Assembly (NCBI GenBank): GCA_947645355.1
Contig: CANSCI010000007.1
Span: 1-52,825 of the forward strand
Direction: 5' to 3'
DNA length: 52,825 bases
Origin: an uncultured Dorea sp.
GTDB taxonomy: Bacteria > Bacillota > Clostridia > Lachnospirales > Lachnospiraceae
Shown: piece by piece, positions 7,723 through 16,188 of the stretch
Layout: the number at the start of each line of letters is the position of its first letter
How positions within the stretch are numbered: position 1 is the stretch's first letter
The notes under the pieces: generated by a model
Database searches by the model: none
Told to the model about the DNA's origin: nothing
The model's input: the letters and a program-made list of their open reading frames with translations, nothing else
Program-made: the position numbers and the translations under genes

Positions 7723-10700
7723 TTGGATAAATATGAATATCGGGTAAAAACGGAACAAATGCTTGAGTACGCAGAGGGGAAGCAGTACAAAAAGGCAATG
7801 GAGATCGCGGATACGATCGACTGGCGAAGAGTAAAAAATGCATCTATGTTGAATACGGTCAGTGAGATTTATGAATTTAACGGGGAGTTTCAGAAGGGCC
7901 GTGACATTTTGTTCGTAGCTTACGACCGTGCGCCGGGGAGCAGAAAGATTATATACCGGCTGGGGCTTTTGGCTCTTAAGGTGAAGGATATAGAGGAGGC
8001 GTCGGATTGTTATGAAGAGTTTGTAAAGATAGCCCCGAAGGATCCGAACCAGCACATTTTAAAATATAAGATCCTGAAGGCACAGCGGTCTCCGCTTGCG
8101 GAACAGATTGCCGCCCTGGAGGATTTTAAAAAGGCTGAGTATGTTGAAAAGTGGGCGTATGAGCTGGCAAGTCTGTATCAGGAGGCAGGCATGACGTCAA
8201 AATGTCTGGAGGAATGTGATGATCTGATCTTGTGGTTCAGCGAAGGAAAATACGTCTATCAGGCAATGGAACTGAAGATGCGGTATAAGCCGCTTACGCC
8301 TCTTCAGCAGGAAAAATATGACAGCAGGCCCGGTGCGCCGGCAAGGCCTAAGGTGTCAAGGACGCAGAATCTGAAGACTCAGCAAAAGGCAAGTTCTGTC
8401 ATGCAGACGGAAGAACTTTCTGTAAAGAAAGAGAAAGAGGAAGAGGAAGCGCCTGTACTTGAAGATGCAAAACCGGAAGAAGCGATCATGCCGGAAGAGG
8501 CGGATCTACATACTGACGAAGAACCGGAGGCGTTAAGAAGACAGCCGGAGGTTAAGCGGTCGCCGATCACAAAGGTGGTGAAGGGTGCAACGTTGGAAGA
8601 AGCCCTGGCAAATGGGGTTGCGGTTGCAAGCGGCCTGAATCTTAACATAGAAGAAGAGTCTATGGTTGAGAGGGAAGAGGAACTCCTGACAGGCGTTCAG
8701 ATGAAGATTGAGGATATTCTGCAGGAATGGGAAGAAAAGCAGAAAGTGAATGCAGATGCCATTGAGGAACAAAAAAAGAAGGATGAGGAGAGGCTTAACC
8801 GAGAACGTGAGGAAGCACTGAGACGCAGAGAGGTGCAAAGGCTGGAAGCCGAACAGAAAGCGGCAAAAGCAGAGGCCGAGAGAAGGGCGAAAGAGGAAGA
8901 AGAAAGAGCAAGAGAGGAAGAGAAAAAGGCAAAAGAGGAAGAGGAGGCCAGGAAGGCAGCGCAGATAGAGGTGCTGAAAAAAGCCGCGAAGCCGCAGGCC
9001 GCGAAACCGGATGAAAAGGAGCAGAAGAGGATATTAGAAAGCAAGACACAGAGATTGCCGGATGATATCCTTGAGTTGGTTGAGCAGCTGGAAAGCAGAG
9101 TCGGCGGAGCAGATATAGAGGAAGACATGGATGATGATGACGACCTTGAAGCAGAGGTTTTTGGCGGCGCCGAAAATGATTTTGCAGGCGGGGACTTTGA
9201 CGTGTCGGACGATTTTGAGGCAGAGGAAGATTACGCGGAAGCTGTTTATGATGAGCAGGATTTTGCAGATGATGATTTTGCAGAAGACTTTGCAGAGGAA
9301 GATTATGCGGAAGGGTTCGAGCCGGCAGAGTATGATGAAGACGATTTTGCAGATGATGAAGAACCGGTAGAGGATTCTGTTCCGGAGGGATTGGAAGCAG
9401 AAGAGGACTTTGTGGAGGAGGATCTGGAAGAAGAAGATTTTGCAGAGGAAGATCTGGAAGAAGATTTCGTGGAGGAGGATCCGGAAGCAGAAGGTTTTGC
9501 GGAGGAGGATCTGGAAGAAGAGGACTTTGCGGAAGAAGATCTGGAAGAAGACTTTGCGGAGGAGGATCTGGAAGAAGAGGACTTTGCGGAGGAAGATCTG
9601 GGAGAAGAGGACTTTGCGGAAGAAGATTTTGAGGAGGCTGAGTTCGAGGAAGAAGATTATGAAGAGGAAGGATATATAGAAGACTTTGGAGAGGATGAGT
9701 TTGATTCGGAAGGCTTAGAGGATGAGTTTGACGAGGACGAGTTCGACGAGGATGAGTTTGATGAGGACGAGTTCGAGGAAGAAGAGTTTGAAGAGGAGGA
9801 TTATCCGGACGAGGACGAATTTGAAGAAGAAGAGGAAGAAGACTTTGACGTGGAGAAGTTCCTTGCAGAAAATATCCCTGGGAAGTCTGACGCAGACCAG
9901 TCTCTCGAGATTGAAGAGCCTTCAGAGGCTGAGATCCAGAAGAGGATCAAGAAGTCTAAGGGCGGCGTTCCGTTTGATACAGGTTTTGTTGTTACCGGGC
10001 GTTATGACTTAAGCGCGACCAGCGAGATCGGCCTGAAAGCCGGACTTACGGAGGAGCAGAAGAAACTGTTCTCATATTTTGTTCCGGTGCGCGGTATGAG
10101 TGAGCAGATCGTGGAGGTACTTGACAATGACCGGCGGGCACAGAGGGAAGGAACATCCAAGACAGGCAACCTGCTTGTAATTGGAAGAAAAGGTTCAGGG
10201 AAGACAGTGTTGGCTGTGGATATAGTAAAAGCGATCCAAAAGCAGAGGAACTTAAAGCAGGGCAAGGTTGCGATCGTGACCGGTGATTCCCTGAATAAAA
10301 AGGAACTTGCCAATATTATCCAGAAGCTGCGCGGCGGGGCAATTATTATCGAAAAGGCAGGGAAGCTGAATTCAAGGACGATCAAAGAGTTGAGTTACCT
10401 GATGGAGAAGAAGACAGGAGAGATGCTTTTCGTACTGGAGGATCAGAGGAAGCCGCTTGAGAGGATTCTTACGGCAAATCCGGACTTTAAGAGAAAATTT
10501 ACTTCCAGGATGGAGCTTCCGGTATTTATTAACGATGAGCTTGTGACCTTCGGACAGACCTACGCAAAAGAAAATGGCTATAAACTGGATGAACTTGGTA
10601 TTCTTGCGCTGTACAGCAGAATTGATGTTATGCAGCGGGAGGATCATGCGGTGACAGTTGCCGAGGTAAAGGAAATTATGGATGAAGCGATTGCCCATTC

Positions 10701-10800
10701 CCAGAAGGCAAATGTGAAGCATCTGGCAAGGCGGATGTTTGGTAAAAGTACGGACGAATCCAACAGGGTGATCCTGAAGGAAGAGGATTTCAAAATCTAA
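7723..10800 (+). CDS. Acidic TPR and P-loop ATPase-domain protein
   Basis: A 1025-residue protein starting at TTG 7723, with GAGGTGA five nt upstream and a promoter at 7638-7666. Residues 1-220 are helical and TPR-like (for example EEASDCYEEFVKIAPKDPN). About 330-450 is a Lys/Glu-rich probable coiled coil. About 463-715 is almost entirely Asp/Glu/Phe in tandem repeats such as FAEEDLEEED and FDEDE. The C-terminal 290 residues hold a P-loop domain: Walker A GRKGSGKT near 821, then GGAIIIEKAGKLN where a Walker B acid pair would be expected, and conserved helices to the end. Proteins of this build are seen in Lachnospiraceae as TPR or AAA-family proteins of unknown role. The altered Walker B suggests weak or no hydrolysis. 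It is monocistronic, with a strong terminator after the stop. Confidence 0.75.
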   Translation: MDKYEYRVKTEQMLEYAEGKQYKKAMEIADTIDWRRVKNASMLNTVSEIYEFNGEFQKGRDILFVAYDRAPGSRKIIYRLGLLALKVKDIEEASDCYEEFVKIAPKDPNQHILKYKILKAQRSPLAEQIAALEDFKKAEYVEKWAYELASLYQEAGMTSKCLEECDDLILWFSEGKYVYQAMELKMRYKPLTPLQQEKYDSRPGAPARPKVSRTQNLKTQQKASSVMQTEELSVKKEKEEEEAPVLEDAKPEEAIMPEEADLHTDEEPEALRRQPEVKRSPITKVVKGATLEEALANGVAVASGLNLNIEEESMVEREEELLTGVQMKIEDILQEWEEKQKVNADAIEEQKKKDEERLNREREEALRRREVQRLEAEQKAAKAEAERRAKEEEERAREEEKKAKEEEEARKAAQIEVLKKAAKPQAAKPDEKEQKRILESKTQRLPDDILELVEQLESRVGGADIEEDMDDDDDLEAEVFGGAENDFAGGDFDVSDDFEAEEDYAEAVYDEQDFADDDFAEDFAEEDYAEGFEPAEYDEDDFADDEEPVEDSVPEGLEAEEDFVEEDLEEEDFAEEDLEEDFVEEDPEAEGFAEEDLEEEDFAEEDLEEDFAEEDLEEEDFAEEDLGEEDFAEEDFEEAEFEEEDYEEEGYIEDFGEDEFDSEGLEDEFDEDEFDEDEFDEDEFEEEEFEEEDYPDEDEFEEEEEEDFDVEKFLAENIPGKSDADQSLEIEEPSEAEIQKRIKKSKGGVPFDTGFVVTGRYDLSATSEIGLKAGLTEEQKKLFSYFVPVRGMSEQIVEVLDNDRRAQREGTSKTGNLLVIGRKGSGKTVLAVDIVKAIQKQRNLKQGKVAIVTGDSLNKKELANIIQKLRGGAIIIEKAGKLNSRTIKELSYLMEKKTGEMLFVLEDQRKPLERILTANPDFKRKFTSRMELPVFINDELVTFGQTYAKENGYKLDELGILALYSRIDVMQREDHAVTVAEVKEIMDEAIAHSQKANVKHLARRMFGKSTDESNRVILKEEDFKI

Positions 10801-10810
10801 CAAAAACAGA

Positions 10811-10850
10811 GAGTTTTGACAGATAAGATTTGTCAAAACTCTTTCTTTTT
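10811..10850 (+). terminator. Terminator after the acidic ATPase gene
   Basis: GAGTTTTGACA (10811-10821) pairs perfectly with TGTCAAAACTC (10831-10841) and is followed by TTTCTTTTT. It ends the upstream gene 60 nt before glgB. Confidence 0.9.
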
Positions 10851-10908
10851 CTGCCAATATAAAGTATAATTAATTCATTATTATATTGGAGTGTAAGAAG
10901 GTGGAGAT

Positions 10909-12795
10909 ATGGTAAAAAAGAAAAAGAAATCATATGAAATTGGGGAACTTGACCAGTATCTTTTTGGGCAGGGGAATCACTATGAGATCTATAAGAAACT
11001 GGGTTCCCACAGAGTAAAGAATGGAAAGCGGGAGGGAGTTTATTTTGCTGTATGGGCGCCTCATGCAGCGGCAGTGTCTGTAGTAGGTGACTTTAACGGA
11101 TGGGATATGGAGGCAAATCCCATGGAGCGGGAGGAGCCGCTGGGGATCTATACTTGTTTTATTCCTGGTGTAGAAGAGCATGCAATGTACAAGTATTGTA
11201 TTGAGACTTACAAGCATGAGTACATTTTTAAGGCAGATCCGTTTGCGAACTATGCAGAGGTCCGGCCGGGGACAGCCTCCAGGGTAGCGGATATCCGCAA
11301 TCTTAAATGGACAGATGAAAAATGGATGGAAAGCAGGAAGGCGTGGGATCATAAGAAAGAGCCGATGTCAGTCTATGAGGTTCATATCGGATCCTGGAAG
11401 CGCCATATCGGGCGGGAGGACGAAGGCTTTTATACTTACCGCGAGTTTGGGAAAGAGATCGTAAAGTATGTAAAGGACATGGGGTATACACATATTGAGA
11501 TCATCGGAATTGCAGAGCATCCGTTTGACGGCTCCTGGGGTTATCAGGTTACGGGGTATTTTGCGCCTACGTCCAGATATGGGACGCCGGAGGATTTTGC
11601 GTGGATGGTCAATTATCTCCATCAGAATAAAATCGGCATTATCCTTGACTGGGTACCGGCACATTTCCCGAGGGATGCCCATGGGCTGGCTGATTTTGAC
11701 GGGACGCCGACCTTTGAGTATGCAGATCCCAGACAGGGGGAGCATCCGGATTGGGGAACCAAGGTTTTTGATTTTGGGAAGAATGAGGTTCGCAACTTCC
11801 TCATCTCAAATGCTTTATTCTGGATCGAGTATTTCCATGTAGACGGCCTGCGCGTGGATGCCGTTGCGTCTATTCTGTACCTTGATTACGGCAAGCAGGC
11901 CGGACAGTGGGTGCCGAATAAATATGGCGGACATGAGAACCTGGAGGCAATTGATTTCTTCAAGCACCTGAATTCTGTGATTCTGGGAAGGAATCCCGGG
12001 GCACTGATGATTGCCGAGGAGTCGACGGCATGGCCGAAGGTTACCGGTGATGTGGAAGAGGACGGACTTGGGTTCAGCCTGAAATGGAATATGGGCTGGA
12101 TGCATGATTTTACGGAGTATATGAAGCTTGACCCGTATTTCCGCAAGGACAACCATAATCTTATGACCTTTGCCATGAGTTATGCATACAGTGAGAACTA
12201 TATTCTTGTGCTGTCCCATGATGAGGTGGTGCACCTGAAATGTTCCATGTTAAATAAGATGCCCGGGCTGGGGTTTGACAAATTTGCGAACCTGAAAGTC
12301 GGATATGCATTTATGATGGGGCATGTGGGCAAGAAGCTTTTGTTTATGGGGCAGGAATTTGCACAGCTTCGTGAATGGAGCGAGGAACGGGAGATTGACT
12401 GGTATCTGCTGGCCGAGAAGGAGCATCAGGCAATACAGAACTGGATGCGGGATCTGCTTCACCTTTACAGGAAGAAAAAAGCTTTATATGAGATGGATGC
12501 CTCCTGGGAAGGCTTTGAGTGGGTCAACGCAGATGATGCATACAGAAGTATTTTCAGTTTTATCAGACATTCAAAGGACGGTAAGAAGAATCTGCTTTTT
12601 GTGTGCAACTTTACTCCGATGGAGCGCTCAGATTACCGCGTCGGTGTTCCGAGGAGGAAGCAGTATAAATTGATTCTGAACAGTGATGAGGAGAAGTACG
12701 GCGGAACAGGAGAGGAGAGACCGCTTGTATATAAGGCTGCGGCGCAGGAGTGCGATGGGAGGCCGTATTCCTTTGCTTATTTTTTGAAGCCGTAG
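10909..12795 (+). CDS. glgB: 1,4-alpha-glucan branching enzyme
   Basis: A 628-residue GH13 enzyme that cuts alpha-1,4 glucan chains and rejoins them as alpha-1,6 branches in glycogen synthesis. Residues 30-115 are the N-terminal CBM48-type domain (VYFAVWAPHAAAVSVVGDFNGW). The catalytic barrel carries the GH13 signatures DWVPAHF near 247, GLRVDAVAS near 313 with the nucleophile Asp, IAEES near 369 with the acid/base Glu, and LSHDEV near 436 with the transition-state Asp. Length matches the shorter Bacillus-type GlgB. The start ATG follows GGTGGAG. Other glycogen genes are not adjacent. An inverted repeat (CCAATATAA with TTATATTGG, 10855-10891) lies in its upstream region. Confidence 0.95.
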   Translation: MVKKKKKSYEIGELDQYLFGQGNHYEIYKKLGSHRVKNGKREGVYFAVWAPHAAAVSVVGDFNGWDMEANPMEREEPLGIYTCFIPGVEEHAMYKYCIETYKHEYIFKADPFANYAEVRPGTASRVADIRNLKWTDEKWMESRKAWDHKKEPMSVYEVHIGSWKRHIGREDEGFYTYREFGKEIVKYVKDMGYTHIEIIGIAEHPFDGSWGYQVTGYFAPTSRYGTPEDFAWMVNYLHQNKIGIILDWVPAHFPRDAHGLADFDGTPTFEYADPRQGEHPDWGTKVFDFGKNEVRNFLISNALFWIEYFHVDGLRVDAVASILYLDYGKQAGQWVPNKYGGHENLEAIDFFKHLNSVILGRNPGALMIAEESTAWPKVTGDVEEDGLGFSLKWNMGWMHDFTEYMKLDPYFRKDNHNLMTFAMSYAYSENYILVLSHDEVVHLKCSMLNKMPGLGFDKFANLKVGYAFMMGHVGKKLLFMGQEFAQLREWSEEREIDWYLLAEKEHQAIQNWMRDLLHLYRKKKALYEMDASWEGFEWVNADDAYRSIFSFIRHSKDGKKNLLFVCNFTPMERSDYRVGVPRRKQYKLILNSDEEKYGGTGEERPLVYKAAAQECDGRPYSFAYFLKP

Positions 12796-13103
12796 GGGGT
12801 GGATGTGTTTGTGTTTTTGGCGGGTCCTAAAACCTAAGTGTCGGGGTTGTAATGGGATGGCCATTTACATCCCGGACTCTAACTATTTCGGCATGGATTT
12901 TCCAGGGCTTTTCACTTACCTCTGCAGCACTGCCCGGTACCCTCCATACGGCCGTGCATGCGCCCCAAAGCTGCTGCTGAGCGCCGGGATGCGGGCTGCC
13001 GTTCGGTTTTCTGTTCTTGGCGTGCTCCGCTGTTTATTGCTTCTGGGGTGTCGTGTTTTTTTATTGGCATGCTGTCTTGTATTTATTCCCGGGTTATTGT
13101 GTG
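12796..13103. other. 308-nt gap between convergent glgB and the DUF1002 gene
   Basis: I see no convincing gene, RNA or classic terminator here. A weak inverted repeat (TGTAATGG with CCATTTACA, near 12848-12870) and a run of seven T near 13048 are the only features. The plus-strand frames crossing it run antisense to the DUF1002 gene. Confidence 0.5.
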
Positions 13104-14315
13104 CTATTCCTGGGTGTTGCCGGAAGGTTCCTCGCTGCCGGGATCTTCGCCGGCGGCGCCGGAGGTGTCAGGCTGTGCATCCTCGCCGGAGGAGTCATTG
13201 CCTGCGCTATCGCCGGTCTTGCCGCCGGTATCATCACCGGAGGTGTCTTGCGGTGTATCGGCGTTGTCGGAGGAGCCTTTGTCTTCCTCCGGGGAAGATG
13301 ACTGTTCGGTGTCTTCTTTATCGTCACTGCCGCCGAAGAGATTTTTGAAGAAGTTGACGATCTTATCCCACCATCCTTCGGTATCGGTGTTTTCTACTTT
13401 TTCTTTGATGTCGTCCAAGGTACTGTCGGTGACGATGTTGCTGCCCAGGATGTCCTCATTGGTGTTGTTCAGGATGCCGCCGTCGTCACTGCCGCCGCCG
13501 AAGATTCCCTTGATGGAGTTCCAGAGCTTTGTGAAGAAGCCCTCGGTTTTGCCTTCCAGGTTCTCGAGAGTATCCTTTAAGGATTTGACGTCATAATCGT
13601 ACTGTGCGATCTTCTGCATCAGGGCTACGATTTTGTCGATCTGTTCGTCGGTAAGGGAAACATTCAGGTTGTCGGCTGCTTTATTTACAGCGTCAGTGAT
13701 CTCGCCTTCCTCGGACAGGTCATTTTCGATTACGTCCTGTTTGACGTCGTTCATTAAGTCGGTGGCTTCCTTCTGACCGATAGAGTCTGCCAGTTCGCCG
13801 GTAGTTACAAGTTCTTCGGTAGCGGCGGCCTTCTGGCCTTCGTCCAGTTCCTCGCCGCTGGCAGTCTCGTATGCCATCATAATGCCGGTCAGTGCGCCGG
13901 TGCCGGAGACCTCAATAGGTGAGGCGGCAACAACGTTGCAGTTCTCCACGCCGGAGGTCATCAATGTGCTGGCGATCATAGAACTGGTTACGAATGTAAG
14001 ATTGGCGGTCTTTACCTGAATGCCGCCGCTCTCTGTAGGCTCTACATAGGAGCAGCTGTAGGTTCTTGTTCCGATCTGTGCCTCTGTGGCAATGCCTTCC
14101 ATATATTTCCTCTCATCGGCATTGGTTACCTCAATGGTCTCTACCTTATCTGCGCTTGTTCCAAAGTATTCATACATGGAGTTCTTCTGCTCGTCAGAAA
14201 GGTTGGCGCCCAGCGTAACGACCTTGGAACTGTCTGCTTTTGCCACCATCGGCAGGTTTGCAAAAGCTGCGGAAAGTATCATAATAAACGGTATAATTTT
14301 TTTAAACTTTTTCAT
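13104..14315 (-). CDS. Secreted DUF1002-family protein
   Basis: A 403-residue protein with an N-terminal signal peptide (MKKFKKIIPFIMILSAAFA, likely cleavage near MVAKA-DS). Residues 30-290 match the DUF1002 style: VVTLGANLSDEQKNSMYEYF at the start, then a region with ASPIEVSGTGALTGIMMAYE, and a helical C-terminal half. A low-complexity Ser/Asp/Gly/Pro tail of about 80 residues may cross the cell wall or be a flexible linker. Function is unknown; related proteins are common in Bacillus and Clostridia. The ribosome site AAAGGAGGA is 21 nt from the ATG, with a seven-codon frame (MVKTPAL) whose TGA overlaps the ATG. A promoter is visible at 14375-14402. Confidence 0.85.
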   Translation of the reverse strand: MKKFKKIIPFIMILSAAFANLPMVAKADSSKVVTLGANLSDEQKNSMYEYFGTSADKVETIEVTNADERKYMEGIATEAQIGTRTYSCSYVEPTESGGIQVKTANLTFVTSSMIASTLMTSGVENCNVVAASPIEVSGTGALTGIMMAYETASGEELDEGQKAAATEELVTTGELADSIGQKEATDLMNDVKQDVIENDLSEEGEITDAVNKAADNLNVSLTDEQIDKIVALMQKIAQYDYDVKSLKDTLENLEGKTEGFFTKLWNSIKGIFGGGSDDGGILNNTNEDILGSNIVTDSTLDDIKEKVENTDTEGWWDKIVNFFKNLFGGSDDKEDTEQSSSPEEDKGSSDNADTPQDTSGDDTGGKTGDSAGNDSSGEDAQPDTSGAAGEDPGSEEPSGNTQE

Positions 14316-14374
14316 AGTGCAGGTGTTTTCACCATTCCTCCTTTATCTCTGTATTTTGAAGTTTGTTCTATCCT

Positions 14375-14402
14375 AATATAACATATACATATTTATTTGC
14401 AA
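14375..14402 (-). promoter_or_regulatory. Probable promoter of the DUF1002 gene
   Basis: On the minus strand TTGCAA (14402-14397), a 16-nt spacer and TATATT (14380-14375) precede the gene by about 60 nt. The surrounding DNA is very AT-rich, which lowers certainty. Confidence 0.5.
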
Positions 14403-14414
14403 ATAAATTATGCC

Positions 14415-14738
14415 TTAACAATTTCTGAAGATTTCATTTAGGCGTGATTCGAGGACGGCCTCGTCCAGCAGGCCGCTGAAAAAAGCAAGCAGGACGCCGT
14501 TGTGAAACAGTGCGAATGCAGGGACAATGTCCGCCTCAAATTCATCAGCCAGTTCCGGGGATTCCTCGATCTCTACTTCGCAGAACCGGTATCGTCCCTC
14601 ATAACGCTTTGAAATGTCTTCTGCAATAGGTCTCATCATGGCGCATTTACTGCACCAGAGTGCATGAAACATGACAAGGACAGGGAGCGGGCTTGCGGTC
14701 ACCTCGCGCTCAAAATTATTTGTCGTTACATGTAGCAT
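14415..14738 (-). CDS. Thioredoxin-family protein
   Basis: A 107-residue thioredoxin fold with the active site WCSKC near residues 28-32, in place of the usual WCGPC, and the cis-proline loop IVPAF near 70. It probably carries out thiol-disulfide exchange in the cytoplasm; no signal peptide is present. The altered residues between the Cys pair should change redox potential relative to thioredoxin 1. The start follows TGGAGGAG. It is the last gene of an apparent trmB - small ORF - thioredoxin transcript on the minus strand, and its partner reductase is not in the window. Confidence 0.9.
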   Translation of the reverse strand: MLHVTTNNFEREVTASPLPVLVMFHALWCSKCAMMRPIAEDISKRYEGRYRFCEVEIEESPELADEFEADIVPAFALFHNGVLLAFFSGLLDEAVLESRLNEIFRNC

Positions 14739-14753
14739 GGGTTGTCTCCTCCA

Positions 14754-14906
14754 TCACTTTGTCCGGCAGTCTGCATCCAGGTTCAGGATGCTGTAAACTT
14801 CTTGCATGGATTTGATGAGGCATGACAGAAAGCAGCCCATGCCTTTTTTATGATAGGTCATCGCACAGATCCTCTGTTTTAAGTTCCGGTTCCTTTTTCT
14901 TCCCAT
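14754..14906 (-). CDS. Small Cys-containing protein (50 aa), unknown function
   Basis: A 50-residue frame starting ATG at 14906 with GGAGG seven nt upstream, ending 15 nt before the thioredoxin ATG; the space between holds that gene's ribosome site. The sequence is basic at the N-terminus (MGRKRNRNLKQR), contains four Cys including the CFLSC pair, and ends in DADCRTK. Spacing, ribosome site and position within the trmB-thioredoxin run support a real gene. I do not recognise the family. The CxxxC and the neighbouring thioredoxin suggest a redox or metal link, which is only inference. Confidence 0.55.
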   Translation of the reverse strand: MGRKRNRNLKQRICAMTYHKKGMGCFLSCLIKSMQEVYSILNLDADCRTK

Positions 14907-14939
14907 TTGCATCCTCCGGGACAAAAATTCTCAGTATTA

Positions 14940-15632
14940 TTATATGCATACAGCATGGACAGATTGTCTTTTGGCAATTAATTTGCAGATGGGATGATTC
15001 ATGGAAGAGAATTTTTCCTCATATTCTGTCATTATGTTTCCCGTGTTCATGGAAGTGTCGTTGTGAAGGTCGTAAGTACAGGCAGCCATGTACCAGGTAT
15101 GGGATTGTTCGAGCTGTCCCACAGAGAAGTCAAAGAGCGTGCGGTTGTCCGTTTTGAATTCTACCTGACCGCCGGCCGACAGGATCTGATCGTACCTGTG
15201 GAAATATTCTGCGGAAGTCAGCCGTCTTCTCGCGTGCCTTGCCTTTGGCCATGGGTCGGAAAAATTGAGATAGATCCGCGACACCTCTCCCGGTGCAAAG
15301 ACGCCCGGCAGGTCGGCTGCATCCATGCAGATAAAGCGAAGATTGTCCGGGAGGTTCCGGCAGGGCTCTGAGACGGTATCCGCTTCTGTTTTTTCGACGG
15401 CGCGCAGAAGGACGCTGGAGTAGCGTTCAATACCGATATAATTGATCTTCGGGTTCTGCCGTGCAAGGGTAAGGATAAACCGCCCTTTTCCCATTCCTAC
15501 TTCTATGTAAATAGGGTTATTGTTTTTGAAGACGGTTTCCTGCCACTTTCCCCTGCAGGAGATTTCGTCTTTTATGACGAGAGGAGACTGGGCGAGAACG
15601 CCCTCGGCGCGTGGTATATTTCTTAGTCTCAT
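14940..15632 (-). CDS. trmB: tRNA (guanine-46-N7)-methyltransferase
   Basis: A 230-residue SAM-dependent methyltransferase that makes m7G46 in the tRNA variable loop. IEVGMGKGRFI (SAM motif I) lies near residue 44 and YLNFSDPWPKARHARRRL, the TrmB signature with the DPWPK motif, near 120. EFKTDN follows. The ATG at 15632 is chosen over the upstream one at 15704 because it follows AAAGGAAAGGA and because the likely promoter (TTTAAC, 17 nt, TATAAT at 15733-15705) would start transcription near 15698. The gene runs divergently from V-ATPase operon 1 and is followed by a small ORF and a thioredoxin. Confidence 0.93.
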   Translation of the reverse strand: MRLRNIPRAEGVLAQSPLVIKDEISCRGKWQETVFKNNNPIYIEVGMGKGRFILTLARQNPKINYIGIERYSSVLLRAVEKTEADTVSEPCRNLPDNLRFICMDAADLPGVFAPGEVSRIYLNFSDPWPKARHARRRLTSAEYFHRYDQILSAGGQVEFKTDNRTLFDFSVGQLEQSHTWYMAACTYDLHNDTSMNTGNIMTEYEEKFSSMNHPICKLIAKRQSVHAVCI

Positions 15633-15704
15633 ATGGTAATCCTTTCCTTTAAAATATAGGGTTTCAGCCCTTTTCAGTTTAACTTTTGAAGGGAGAAAAG
15701 TCAA

Positions 15705-15733
15705 ATTATAAAAAATATGTTAAAAATGTTAAA
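15705..15733 (-). promoter_or_regulatory. Probable trmB promoter
   Basis: On the minus strand TTTAAC (15733-15728), a 17-nt spacer and TATAAT (15710-15705). It lies in the AT-rich gap shared with divergent V-ATPase operon 1. Confidence 0.6.
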
Positions 15734-15872
15734 AAAATATATTCAAACACGTGATTTTTCAACAAATTTACCATAGCTTTTTTTGGAAATCGGTGTATTA
15801 TGATACGTAGATAAAAAAGAGATAAAAATGAGCTGTAAATAACTAAAATTTTAGTAGAAGTGGAGGAAATTT

Positions 15873-16184
15873 ATGGACTCTGTAATCAAACAATTATCGG
15901 AGATCGAAGCTACGGCAGAGGCGATCGTAGACCATGCCGAAAAAGAAAAGCGGGAGATCGAGAAAAGGATCCAGGAGGAGAGGAACCAGTTCGATCATGA
16001 GCTGGAAGAAAAGACCCAGGAAAAACTAGCAGCGATCCGCGCAGAGGCCCAGGAAAAAATGGATCAGATCTTAAGTGAGCAGAGGCAGAAAAACCGTTCA
16101 ATGCTTGATAACCTGAGGAAGGAATATGAAGAAAATCATGCATCCTATGCCCGGGAGATCGTGGATCATATAACAGAGGTGTAA
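15873..16184 (+). CDS. V-type ATPase operon 1: peripheral-stalk subunit G/H-like
   Basis: A 103-residue charged, helical protein with heptad character throughout (AEKEKREIEKRIQEERNQF, then EEKTQEKLAAIRAEAQEK). This is typical of the G/H (NtpF-like) stalk helix that pairs with subunit E to hold the catalytic head still against subunit I. It is the first gene of operon 1, starts at ATG after GTGGAGGA, and ends 4 nt before subunit C. Its sequence is weakly diagnostic, so the assignment rests mainly on position and coiled-coil nature. Confidence 0.8.
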   Translation: MDSVIKQLSEIEATAEAIVDHAEKEKREIEKRIQEERNQFDHELEEKTQEKLAAIRAEAQEKMDQILSEQRQKNRSMLDNLRKEYEENHASYAREIVDHITEV

Positions 16185-16188
16185 AAAC

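Noticed and set aside
8697-9128. Minus-strand Ser-rich frame of 143 codons
   Set aside because: Mirror of the Lys/Glu-rich coiled coil of the acidic ATPase gene; such low-complexity coding DNA leaves antisense frames open.
12958-13596. Plus-strand Ser/Pro-rich frame of 212 codons
   Set aside because: It is antisense to the DUF1002 gene, whose signal peptide, ribosome site and promoter are clear.
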